Positions 1 to 6,574 of a stretch of 9,904 bases of DNA are shown here, piece by piece. The notes under the pieces are model-generated. The model did no database searches and was not told the DNA's origin. It saw nothing but the letters and a program-made list of their open reading frames with translations. Every line of letters starts with the position of its first letter. Position 1 is the first letter of the stretch. This DNA is from Anaerolineales bacterium (GTDB lineage Bacteria; Chloroflexota; Anaerolineae; Anaerolineales; Villigracilaceae): contig JAICQC010000152.1 of assembly GCA_025938055.1 (NCBI GenBank), positions 1-9,904 of the forward strand, read 5' to 3'. The position numbers were made by a program, and so were the translations under genes.

Positions 1-1123
1 CAAATTTTTCACGGTCGACAAAGAGCGAATGTTCATGCGCATCCACAGCGGTTTCGACGATATATCCCTGTTGGCGCAGGAAGGCGGTTAAGTAAGGATT
101 CGACCTTGAGGAGACACCAATGGAAGGTCTCGATCCACTCTGGACCGTTGCGCTGGTCCCGTTTAATTGAACGTATATTCCATCCCAATCTTTGTTCTCT
201 GACCTCACGTCTACATTGCGTGCCAGCAGCGTGATCCCTTGCGGTCCGCTGACGTCCACGTGATAGACACCGTTCGCTTCGGCACGCAGGTGTACCTGTG
301 CATTGGCACGATCCAGCCACCAGCGCGAGATGGTATCGAGGGTTGCAAACCAGATCCGAAGCCGGAGCTGGCGCGCGGCTTTAATCGTCTCGCGCAGGGC
401 TGCCTCGCACAGGTAGATGCGTTCAGGGTGAAGCCCCAGCGTGAAAAGTTCACCGCGGCGGTATGTCTCTTCGAGGATCGCCAGCCAGGGGTTGTTCATG
501 GCAGCCGTGGAACCAAACTCCAGGCGATCTACCAGCGCCTCGTCATCTGGCACACAATAGGGAATACGAACAAGCCCGTTGTCGTGGCGCGGCAGGGCAA
601 GATGATCGTTTGCCGAAACGGCGCCATAAAAACCGAGGACACGGCGATAGGACTCGGATTCATTTCCTTTGACAACATCCCACGCAATTACCTGACTGGT
701 ATCGTAGAGCAAACCTGCCTGCTTGATGGCTTTGAGCGTGTCTTCATTCCAGCGCAGGTACGGACATCGAAAACCGCTGACGGTCAGCCCGTGCTCTTCG
801 AACTTCTGGCGTGCCCTGGTGAAATACTCAGACTGCATCTCGAAAGATAGCGGCTTGTGATCAATGTGATAATAGCCGTGGATCGCATACTCAAAATTCG
901 GCGCTTCGTATTTCTTCGCCACACCCGTGTTGCGTGCCAGGGCAGCCGTGACGAGTGGAAATGTGGCGGCACAATCATATTCATTGAGAATGCCCGCAAG
1001 ATGAGCAAGAATAGTATCCATCTTGCGTGCGGTGATCCCATACCTCCCAGAGATAACAGCTGCGCGCCGGGCGGTATTAAGCAGACCCTTCCCGTTGACG
1101 GCAACGCCGATGGTGTTGTTCAT
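1..1123 (-). CDS. Polysaccharide deacetylase-like (NodB-homology) protein, 3' end cut by window
   Basis: The frame is open from an ATG at 1123 to the window edge, giving 374 visible residues and no stop. An in-frame TAG (the stop of the preceding gene) lies three codons upstream, so 1123 is the first possible ATG. The NodB-like pattern is visible: ATF at residues 53-55 following a helix of the usual type, H82-GYY-H86 matching the metal-binding His-x3-His motif, FRCPY at 118-122 matching the Arg-x-Pro motif, and LHPERI at 231-236 supplying the late His. The usual N-terminal TFDDG aspartate pair is not seen: the equivalent strand reads VAVNGKG (residues 7-13). There is no signal peptide, so the visible part looks cytoplasmic. 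Residues from about 240 onward are an extension I do not recognise. The gene starts 6 nt after the AlgD-like gene and is surely co-transcribed. It may act on an acetylated sugar or polymer, or be a non-catalytic family member. The fold assignment is fairly sure; the activity is not. Confidence 0.8.
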   Translation of the reverse strand, partial: MNNTIGVAVNGKGLLNTARRAAVISGRYGITARKMDTILAHLAGILNEYDCAATFPLVTAALARNTGVAKKYEAPNFEYAIHGYYHIDHKPLSFEMQSEYFTRARQKFEEHGLTVSGFRCPYLRWNEDTLKAIKQAGLLYDTSQVIAWDVVKGNESESYRRVLGFYGAVSANDHLALPRHDNGLVRIPYCVPDDEALVDRLEFGSTAAMNNPWLAILEETYRRGELFTLGLHPERIYLCEAALRETIKAARQLRLRIWFATLDTISRWWLDRANAQVHLRAEANGVYHVDVSGPQGITLLARNVDVRSENKDWDGIYVQLNGTSATVQSGSRPSIGVSSRSNPYLTAFLRQQGYIVETAVDAHEHSLFVDREKF

Positions 1124-1129
1124 AGTTGG

Positions 1130-2449
1130 CTACCAGCCCATCCCCTGGTATCGCTCGCCGCTGACGGCTTCCTTGCCAGCAGCACGGACCAGGTCCACAA
1201 TGACATGGCGGCCGTTGACACGCTCGCTCACATTCGCGAATTCGGGGGAATTATTTCCGATCACGATCACATCACTTCCCGCGATCACCTCGTCCACGGT
1301 GTCGGTCATCAGCTGGGCAATGTGGGGAATTTCCTTTTCAATATAGGCGCGGTTGGCTCCGTGCAGATTCGCCAGTGAAACATTCTTGTCGTAGACCTGG
1401 ATCTGATAACCTTTGCCGATCAGCTTCTCGATCAATTCGACGATCGGGCTTTCACGCAGATCATCTGTGCCTGCCTTAAAGCTGAAGCCCAGCACGCCCA
1501 CACGCTTGCTGCCGGCGCGGGTTACCATGCGATAGGCTTGTTCCACCTGCAGGTTATTACTCGGCAAAATGGATTCGAGAACAGGCATATTCAGGTCAAA
1601 GTGCCGCCCATGGTACAACAGCGCGCGCAGATCCTTGGGCAGACACGAGCCGCCGAAGGCGAAGCCTGGAGTCAGGTAATAAGGCGAGAGATTCAACTTT
1701 GTATCGAGGCAGAAGATCTCCATCACCTGGTGGCTATCGATGCCGCTGGCTTTGCAGATGTTGCCGATCTCATTGGCAAAGGTCACCTTGAGGGCATGGA
1801 AGGTGTTGCAGGAATATTTGACCATCTCTGCCACGCGGATGGGAACAACTCGCACCGGCGCGTTCAGCATGCCGTACAGCTGTTGAACGGCCTCTGCCAC
1901 TCTCTCGTCATCGGCTCCAATGACCGTGAATGGAGGGTTATAGAAGTCCTTAATGGAACTGCCCTCGCGCAGGAACTCAGGGTTAAAGCACACCCCAAAA
2001 TCAACGCCAGCTTTCTTGCCAGAGGTCTGCTCCAGCGCGGGAATGACAACTTCCTCCGTAGTGCCAGGCAGGACGGTACTGCGCAAAATCACAATGTGAT
2101 AGGCATCCTTGGTAGCGAGCGCTTCGCCGATCTCAAGCGCGACCCGCTCCACATAGCGCAGGTCCAGGCTACCATTGGCATTGCTAGGCGTACCGACACA
2201 GATAATGGACACATCAGTGGAATGCACTGCTTCGCGTGAGTCGGTCGTTGCGCGGATGGCACCCGACTCGACGCCCTTGCACAGCAGGTCATCCAGCCCA
2301 TGCTCGATGATGGGACTGCGCCCTTCATTGATGATCCCAACCTTGGTCGGGTTCACATCCACACCAAGGATCTTATGGTCATTGTCTGCCAGGCATGCCA
2401 GCGAAACGGCTCCGACATATCCCAAACCAAAAACACTGATGTTCGACAT
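1130..2449 (-). CDS. algD: GDP-mannose 6-dehydrogenase (AlgD-type nucleotide sugar dehydrogenase)
   Basis: This 439-residue protein belongs to the UDP-glucose/GDP-mannose dehydrogenase family, NAD-dependent enzymes that oxidise the sugar C6 alcohol to a carboxylate in two steps. The Rossmann motif GLGYVG is at residues 8-13, followed by VDVN at 30-33 for NAD. The central part has VGTPS at 85-89, RSTVLPGT at 123-130, NPEFLREG at 156-163 and KYSCN at 211-215 (catalytic Lys and Asn). The active-site cysteine is C269 in FGGSCLPKD. The C-terminal substrate domain has GFSFKAGTDDLRESP at 321-335. The SCLPKD form, the stretch LSPYYLTPGFAFGG and the overall length match Pseudomonas AlgD as I remember it better than UDP-glucose dehydrogenases. 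The likely product is therefore GDP-mannuronate, the alginate precursor. A UDP-sugar substrate is not excluded. The ATG at 2449 has a good AAGGAG site 7 nt upstream. The enzyme is cytoplasmic and sits between glycosyltransferase and deacetylase-like genes. Confidence 0.92.
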   Translation of the reverse strand: MSNISVFGLGYVGAVSLACLADNDHKILGVDVNPTKVGIINEGRSPIIEHGLDDLLCKGVESGAIRATTDSREAVHSTDVSIICVGTPSNANGSLDLRYVERVALEIGEALATKDAYHIVILRSTVLPGTTEEVVIPALEQTSGKKAGVDFGVCFNPEFLREGSSIKDFYNPPFTVIGADDERVAEAVQQLYGMLNAPVRVVPIRVAEMVKYSCNTFHALKVTFANEIGNICKASGIDSHQVMEIFCLDTKLNLSPYYLTPGFAFGGSCLPKDLRALLYHGRHFDLNMPVLESILPSNNLQVEQAYRMVTRAGSKRVGVLGFSFKAGTDDLRESPIVELIEKLIGKGYQIQVYDKNVSLANLHGANRAYIEKEIPHIAQLMTDTVDEVIAGSDVIVIGNNSPEFANVSERVNGRHVIVDLVRAAGKEAVSGERYQGMGW

Positions 2450-2456
2450 TCTTGTT

Positions 2457-2462
2457 CTCCTT
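2457..2462 (-). promoter_or_regulatory. Ribosome binding site of the AlgD-like gene
   Basis: On the minus strand the sequence reads AAGGAG followed by a 7-nt spacer and the ATG at 2449. It is one of only two strong Shine-Dalgarno sites seen in the window. The two glycosyltransferase starts upstream lack one and appear translationally coupled, so this gene can be translated independently. Confidence 0.8.
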
Positions 2463-2463
2463 G

Positions 2464-2495
2464 CTTGATAATGATGATTTCTACTTGCTAATGAT
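2464..2495. repeat. Pair of 12-bp near-identical direct repeats in the intergenic gap
   Basis: The 57-nt gap between the second glycosyltransferase and the AlgD-like gene holds CTTGATAATGAT (2464-2475) and CTTGCTAATGAT (2484-2495) on the plus strand. They match at 11 of 12 positions and are offset by 20 bp, about two helical turns. This could be a protein-binding site or chance in AT-rich DNA. I see no convincing promoter in the gap. Confidence 0.35.
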
Positions 2496-2506
2496 AACTA
2501 CGTTTC

Positions 2507-3517
2507 TTACCAGGTCCCAATGAGTGCGGTCAATTCTTGAATTTTTTGCTGCCATTCCGCCTGCTGGCTTCTTTGCAGGGCGCGAATCCCGGCGGTATGC
2601 TCCTCATAGGCAGACATCATCTTATAAACGCCCTGTCTGATGCCCATGCTGCTGTTGTCCACATGTACAGTCCCTTGATGAAAGTATTCTCGCAACAGGG
2701 ACCAGTCCGAGGTGATAATAGGTCTGGCAAGCGAAAGTGCCTCGCAGGCGCCTCTTTGCATTGTATTGTCGCGCGTGGTCAGGCACATCACTGCATGACT
2801 GCCTCGCAGCAGGGCGTAATACTGCTCCGTGCTCAGAAAATCCGTAAATGTGACGTTGTCCGGCGCGCCCTCCAACAATTTCGGGTTGCCGCGGTTGAGG
2901 CGGCCCGTTATATGAAAATGCACACCATACATCCCATGTGCCGCTTCCAGCACCTGTTCGAGGGGTTCATCGGTGGAAAAGGTGTTGACAACCGTCACAT
3001 TGAAATCGCCGTTGAGCGGATATGTGCCGCCGTCGGGAAATGTTGTCGGGATATCGCGGATGACCAGCGCCGGCGCGCCCCAGCCTCGCAAGAGCTGCGC
3101 AAAATGCTCATTCGTCACAATGGTCGCCAGCGCCCTGCGTGCCAGTCCTGCCCACAGCCAGCGCGGTTTTGTCCAGATGGGGAGCAGCATGGCTGCACTA
3201 TGGGCATCCACGATATAGCGGCTGCCCGTCAGTGCGCAGTAGATGGAAACGAACATCACTGCCAGCCCCGGTGGGCTTTGCACAAAGACGAGACCCGGCT
3301 TCTTACGGAAGAGCAACCCGAGTGTCTGTATCGCCATAAGTGGATATTTGAAGAGTGCGCTCAAGCCGCCGCGACGGGACGTCACGTTCAGGAAGTGCAA
3401 TTCATGGATCCCCAGCTCGCGCGCAAAGACCTGGCTGCGAGGTCCATGGCTGGGAGGTCCCCAGATGAGAAACAGCGAGCGATCAGCGAGCGTGGAGGGA
3501 AATCCGAGTGTGGTCAT
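2507..3517 (-). CDS. Glycosyltransferase, divergent GT-B fold (GT4-like)
   Basis: This 336-residue protein is probably cytoplasmic and transfers a sugar from a nucleotide donor during polysaccharide assembly. The N-terminal half has strand-like hydrophobic segments (LFLIWGPPSHG at 15-25, LVFVQSPPG at 76-84, YIVDAHS at 101-107) typical of a GT-B acceptor domain. The C-terminal half has VVNTFSTDEPLEQVLEA at 176-192, HITGR at 202-206, FTDFLS at 224-229 and RGACEALSLARPIITSDW at 255-272, the usual donor-side order of family 4. The canonical E-x7-E pair is altered: E259 is present but the residue eight positions earlier is N251. The protein is somewhat shorter than usual for GT4. Its ATG overlaps the preceding glycosyltransferase stop as ATGA, and no Shine-Dalgarno site is visible, so translation is probably coupled. 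Donor and acceptor cannot be told from sequence; GDP-mannuronate from the neighbouring AlgD-like enzyme is a possible donor by context only. Confidence 0.82.
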   Translation of the reverse strand: MTTLGFPSTLADRSLFLIWGPPSHGPRSQVFARELGIHELHFLNVTSRRGGLSALFKYPLMAIQTLGLLFRKKPGLVFVQSPPGLAVMFVSIYCALTGSRYIVDAHSAAMLLPIWTKPRWLWAGLARRALATIVTNEHFAQLLRGWGAPALVIRDIPTTFPDGGTYPLNGDFNVTVVNTFSTDEPLEQVLEAAHGMYGVHFHITGRLNRGNPKLLEGAPDNVTFTDFLSTEQYYALLRGSHAVMCLTTRDNTMQRGACEALSLARPIITSDWSLLREYFHQGTVHVDNSSMGIRQGVYKMMSAYEEHTAGIRALQRSQQAEWQQKIQELTALIGTW

Positions 3518-4722
3518 ACGTTAATAATCTGTCTTAATAACCGGTCAGCATTGCGCGTGGCGTCGAAGTTCTCGCTCACCGACTGGCGACCGCGTTCACC
3601 CATCTGACGGCGCAATGTGGGGTCGTCCAGCAGTTGTGCCATTGCCTGTGCGAGAGACTTTGCATCACCCGATGGAACGAGCAAGCCATTCACGCCCCCG
3701 GTCACGACTTCAGGAATGCCCGAATGATCGGTGGAGACCACGGGCAACTGCATGGCCATAGCTTCCAGAATCACATTGGGGATGCCATCCCGGTCTCCAT
3801 CGGAGCCCGTGACGCAGGGCAGGACAAACATGGTTGAAGATTTCAACACTTCAATCACACTCTCATGAGGGATTGCGTCCCTTAAAGTTACATGTTTTTC
3901 AAGACAAAAGTCTTGAATTTTTTGTTCCAGCACGGGACGCAGAGGACCTTCCCCGATGATCTGACACCGAAAGGCATAACCCTGATCCTTCAGTATCTGG
4001 CAGGCTTCAAGGAGATAGGAGAATCCCTTCTTTTCCTTGAGTTGACCGACGGCTGTAATCAGTGGCACTTCAGTAGAAACAGGCGAACCGGGCTGGTAGT
4101 CTTCCAATTCCAATCCATGATAGAAACAATACAGTTTGCCGTTCAGCTTATATTCTCTTTCGAGGTGCTGACGGTTATAGCCTGTGCAGGTGGCGACAAA
4201 ACTAGCTTGAGATAGCTTGAGGTCGAGGAGCACAGGCTTGACATAAATATCATTTGCATGGGCGGTCACGCTGTAAGGCACCTTCAGCAATCTGCTGGCT
4301 ACCAGCGCCATCGTGGAGGCGCGGTCGACGAAGTGTGCGTGGATGTGATCACACCTCTCCTGTTGGATCCGTTCTGCCGCGTAGACTCCTTCGGCAAAGT
4401 GCAAGACCGTTTTCAGGCGCGTGGCAAGATCCGGGTGTGGGCTTGTCAACAAGTTGAAGAGAGTGCCGAAGTAAGCGATGGGCTTAATCAGGGCGAACCG
4501 CAAATGCCCTCTGACAAACTGGCTCCAGGAGGCAGGCAGCAGGTACGAGGTAATCGTCTGGAGTTGTTCCTGATCCCTGGAGAGTTTTGCCTGCGGCTTG
4601 CGGACGGAGATCACCCGTATCTGCACTCCCTGCGAGCGAAAGGCACGAATCTCCCTATCGATGAAGGTGGTCGTCAAGCCAGGATATGTGCCGATGATGT
4701 AAACGAGTGAAAAATCTTTCAT
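3514..4722 (-). CDS. Glycosyltransferase family 4, WcaL/AmsK-like
   Basis: The 402-residue product is a GT-B family 4 glycosyltransferase of the kind that extends exopolysaccharide repeat units on the cytoplasmic face of the membrane. The N-terminus has IGTYPGLTTTFIDREI at residues 10-25, a typical opening for WcaL-like enzymes. HIHAHF at 126-131 and SVTAHANDIY at 151-160 follow. The donor domain has LITAVGQLKEKKGF at 221-234, IIGEGPLRP at 255-263 and DGIPNVILEAM at 312-322, a D-x7-E version of the E-x7-E motif with E320 conserved. The frame runs open upstream to 4932, but I start at 4722: the extra 70 residues overlap the preceding gene and are low-complexity and Pro/Arg-rich, whereas MKDFSLVYIIGTYP begins with the expected first beta-strand. 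This ATG lies one base after the preceding TAA with no clear Shine-Dalgarno site, which suggests translational coupling. The stop overlaps the next start (ATGA). Sugar specificity is unknown. Confidence 0.92.
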   Translation of the reverse strand: MKDFSLVYIIGTYPGLTTTFIDREIRAFRSQGVQIRVISVRKPQAKLSRDQEQLQTITSYLLPASWSQFVRGHLRFALIKPIAYFGTLFNLLTSPHPDLATRLKTVLHFAEGVYAAERIQQERCDHIHAHFVDRASTMALVASRLLKVPYSVTAHANDIYVKPVLLDLKLSQASFVATCTGYNRQHLEREYKLNGKLYCFYHGLELEDYQPGSPVSTEVPLITAVGQLKEKKGFSYLLEACQILKDQGYAFRCQIIGEGPLRPVLEQKIQDFCLEKHVTLRDAIPHESVIEVLKSSTMFVLPCVTGSDGDRDGIPNVILEAMAMQLPVVSTDHSGIPEVVTGGVNGLLVPSGDAKSLAQAMAQLLDDPTLRRQMGERGRQSVSENFDATRNADRLLRQIINV

Positions 4723-4723
4723 G

Positions 4724-6247
4724 TTAGTAGGTGGGACGGGGTCTGGGATAGGCGAAAGGGAAAGTCGTAGACGTAAGCCAGGCTGTGCCCTGGTCGGCTC
4801 CGAAACTGGGGACAAAGTCACGCAGGGTATGGAAGATGTCATGTCTGGAAGCACAAAGCGGGCTGCCATTCCATAAGGCAGGGCTTTCCTGTGGCAGGGA
4901 GCCGTATTCGTGCGCAAGCCGCAGGAATTCATCGCGTATGGCTTGATTTCCGCTCAAAAACTCTGTGCCGTTCCAAACAGGCAGGATCAGATCTGAGAAA
5001 TCGGTATTAAGCTGGGGGTCTGCAACGACATCGTGCGGGTCATCCCACAATGGACTGAGTACTTCTCCATCTGGTATTACCTCGACACCATTCCAGTACA
5101 GGTTATGTTCCAGCACTAGGTTGACGGTGCTGTCGGGGCTGCCATCAGAGAATTCGTTGTCATCCTTCTCCTCAGGCGTTCCCATTCCCATCGTACCCGT
5201 GGGATCAGACCAGATGTTATTGCAGAGTGTAATCTTCTCGTTCTTCGGATTATCCGCTTTGATACTGAGGCGAATTGCATAGGCATGCGAAGGCAGATCG
5301 CCACTGATCGTGTTATTGATAAACTGCACATCCTGCGCCCCGCTGACCCCGAACGCGGCTCCGATGGGAATCGGGGAATTGCCCAGAAACAGGTTATCTT
5401 GTATGGTGACGTCCCGCGCTTCGAAATAGGGCTTGCCATCGTTGCCAACCTGAACAAAGGTTTCTCCCGAATCGCCCTGCCAGTTCAGGAAGATGTTCCT
5501 CTGGACCGTGATTCGCTCAGAACCCTGCATGCCATCATCATCTTCGTTGCTGTCCTTGATGACAATATAGTGCTTGGTGTCGTTTTCCACAGGCCTGCCG
5601 CTGGCAGCAAAATCGTTGAAGAAGACATTATCCTGAATGGTCACATCGGTCACACTGTTGACGTCGATGTGCTGGTCGGCGGCGCCCTGATTATAGAAGA
5701 TATTGTTGCTAACCGTCACGAAGCGGGCGCCATTATAGATCTTAAGCAGGTCGCTATTGTAGGAATCGCGAAAGATATTATTACGGAAGATAATATGTTC
5801 CGACCAGACGTCCTCGTTTCGATAAACCTGAACCACAAGTGAATCGGAACTTGGACCGGAGTGCTGAAACACGAATCCTTCCAGGATCATACGGGTGCCG
5901 CCCGAGATGCTGACGACGGGTCCCTTATGCTGGAAAATCGCTTGATAGGGATTGATCGCTTTGAAACGCGTAAACGTTTCAAAACTCCGTTTGATACGGT
6001 TATCGCCGGTATAGCTGCCGTCCTGGAACCAGACTGTGCATCGGGCATCAGGTACTTCAGTGGCAGCGTATTCAAGGGTTGCCCAGGGCTCTGTCAGAGT
6101 CCCGGGATTCGCGTTATTGCCAACTGGCGCGGGCGCGACCCAGTAAACGCAGGGTTCTTCGGGAGGAAACGGCTTGAACGCCAGGTTGAGAACCAAGGCA
6201 ATTGAGTATAAGAGTAGAAGGATATATCTTGTCGAGATTCGATTCAT
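4724..6247 (-). CDS. Secreted right-handed parallel beta-helix protein (pectate lyase-like fold)
   Basis: The 507-residue protein starts with a signal peptide or anchor (hydrophobic residues 8-24), so it should act outside the cytoplasmic membrane. YWVAPAPVG at 35-43 followed by NPGTLTEPWATLEYAA (47-62) and VWFQDGSYTG (72-81) is the standard opening of pectate lyase-like beta-helices such as PL6 lyases and related surface proteins. At least eight coils carry an Asn-rich turn: residues 151-160, 177-186, 202-212, 246-255, 280-290, 307-317, 339-348 and 377-387 (for example VTIQDNVFF and ITVQRNIFL). This resembles the asparagine ladder of beta-helices. The family includes lyases, C5-epimerases, glycosidases and non-catalytic binding proteins. 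I cannot identify catalytic residues, so the activity is open. It is first in the gene cluster, one base ahead of the glycosyltransferase, so a role on the polymer made by the cluster is a reasonable inference. The ATG has only weak AAGGAT or GGAT matches upstream. Confidence 0.87.
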   Translation of the reverse strand: MNRISTRYILLLLYSIALVLNLAFKPFPPEEPCVYWVAPAPVGNNANPGTLTEPWATLEYAATEVPDARCTVWFQDGSYTGDNRIKRSFETFTRFKAINPYQAIFQHKGPVVSISGGTRMILEGFVFQHSGPSSDSLVVQVYRNEDVWSEHIIFRNNIFRDSYNSDLLKIYNGARFVTVSNNIFYNQGAADQHIDVNSVTDVTIQDNVFFNDFAASGRPVENDTKHYIVIKDSNEDDDGMQGSERITVQRNIFLNWQGDSGETFVQVGNDGKPYFEARDVTIQDNLFLGNSPIPIGAAFGVSGAQDVQFINNTISGDLPSHAYAIRLSIKADNPKNEKITLCNNIWSDPTGTMGMGTPEEKDDNEFSDGSPDSTVNLVLEHNLYWNGVEVIPDGEVLSPLWDDPHDVVADPQLNTDFSDLILPVWNGTEFLSGNQAIRDEFLRLAHEYGSLPQESPALWNGSPLCASRHDIFHTLRDFVPSFGADQGTAWLTSTTFPFAYPRPRPTY

Positions 6248-6574
6248 AAGATCCGGGTGAATCCTTAGGGTCCAAAGGAGAAATCCTCCACGTACATCGT
6301 TCCATTTAGACCATTGAGAGTGAGCGATGGCGCAGGCAACATTCTGAACTTACTTTCGAAAAATTACCACAACGACCCAGCTTTCCGTTCAACTTCCGCT
6401 AAACGAAAAGCTGGGTCTGCTTATGATTCTACTGTGAAAAGGTTTACGGCAGGTTGAAGGTGTTCACCAGCAAGACGGTCATCTGCCCTGCTTAATATCA
6501 CTTTCTCATCTAGGGGCATGATCGACTGTCCGACCTATGAATGCCAGAACTTGCCTGCCTTCCTTAGAGGATAT
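6248..6574. other. Intergenic region between the repeat-protein gene and the polysaccharide cluster
   Basis: About 327 nt separate the stop at 6575 from the beta-helix start at 6247. It holds one strong hairpin (6374-6417, listed separately). The promoter of the five-gene cluster probably lies between the hairpin and 6247, but I find no -35/-10 pair with good match and spacing. A ten-codon frame starting at ATG 6297 and ending with TAA at 6265, and a small GGAG-GATTT-CTCC stem at about 6277-6289, are present just before the gene. I do not regard either as established. The stretch 6420-6574 shows nothing recognisable. Confidence 0.55.
6374..6417 (-). terminator. Candidate terminator hairpin downstream of the repeat-protein gene
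   Basis: The arms 6374-6389 and 6402-6417 are inverted repeats of 16 nt with a 12-nt loop. Fifteen pairs are Watson-Crick, and the sixteenth is a C-A mismatch on the plus strand but a G-U wobble in a minus-strand transcript, so the stem is complete only in minus-strand RNA. The U-tract is weak: five U residues (6359-6363) begin about 10 nt after the stem. It lies some 160 nt past the stop at 6575. It probably ends or attenuates transcription before the polysaccharide cluster. Confidence 0.5.

Noticed and set aside
1121..1132. The AlgD-like and deacetylase-like genes are in the same frame, separated only by TAG-CCA-ACT, so stop-codon readthrough would fuse them
   Set aside because: There is no readthrough context or structure that I can see, and both proteins have complete family-type ends. 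Same-frame spacing happens in one of three cases by chance.
1130..2239. Long plus-strand open frames across the AlgD-like gene (for example 1538-2239), and similar ones at 239-850, 2537-3607 and 5285-5842
   Set aside because: They are antisense to genes with clear family motifs, show no recognisable domains and have compositions typical of reverse-frame shadows.
4723..4932. Extension of the WcaL-like glycosyltransferase to an upstream ATG at 4932
   Set aside because: The added 70 residues overlap the end of the beta-helix gene out of frame, lack family resemblance and are low-complexity. The ATG at 4722 gives the expected N-terminus.
4724..6247. A DPHD sequence (residues 403-406) in the beta-helix protein, identical to the catalytic motif of alginate C5-epimerases such as AlgG
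   Set aside because: It lies after the last recognisable coil in a segment reading WDDPHDVVADPQL, which resembles the end-cap of many beta-helix proteins. The Tyr-Gly-Phe that normally precedes the epimerase motif is missing, so I do not call an epimerase.
6265..6297. A ten-codon leader frame just upstream of the beta-helix gene
   Set aside because: It has no convincing ribosome binding site and no attenuator-like alternative structures, and frames this short arise easily by chance.
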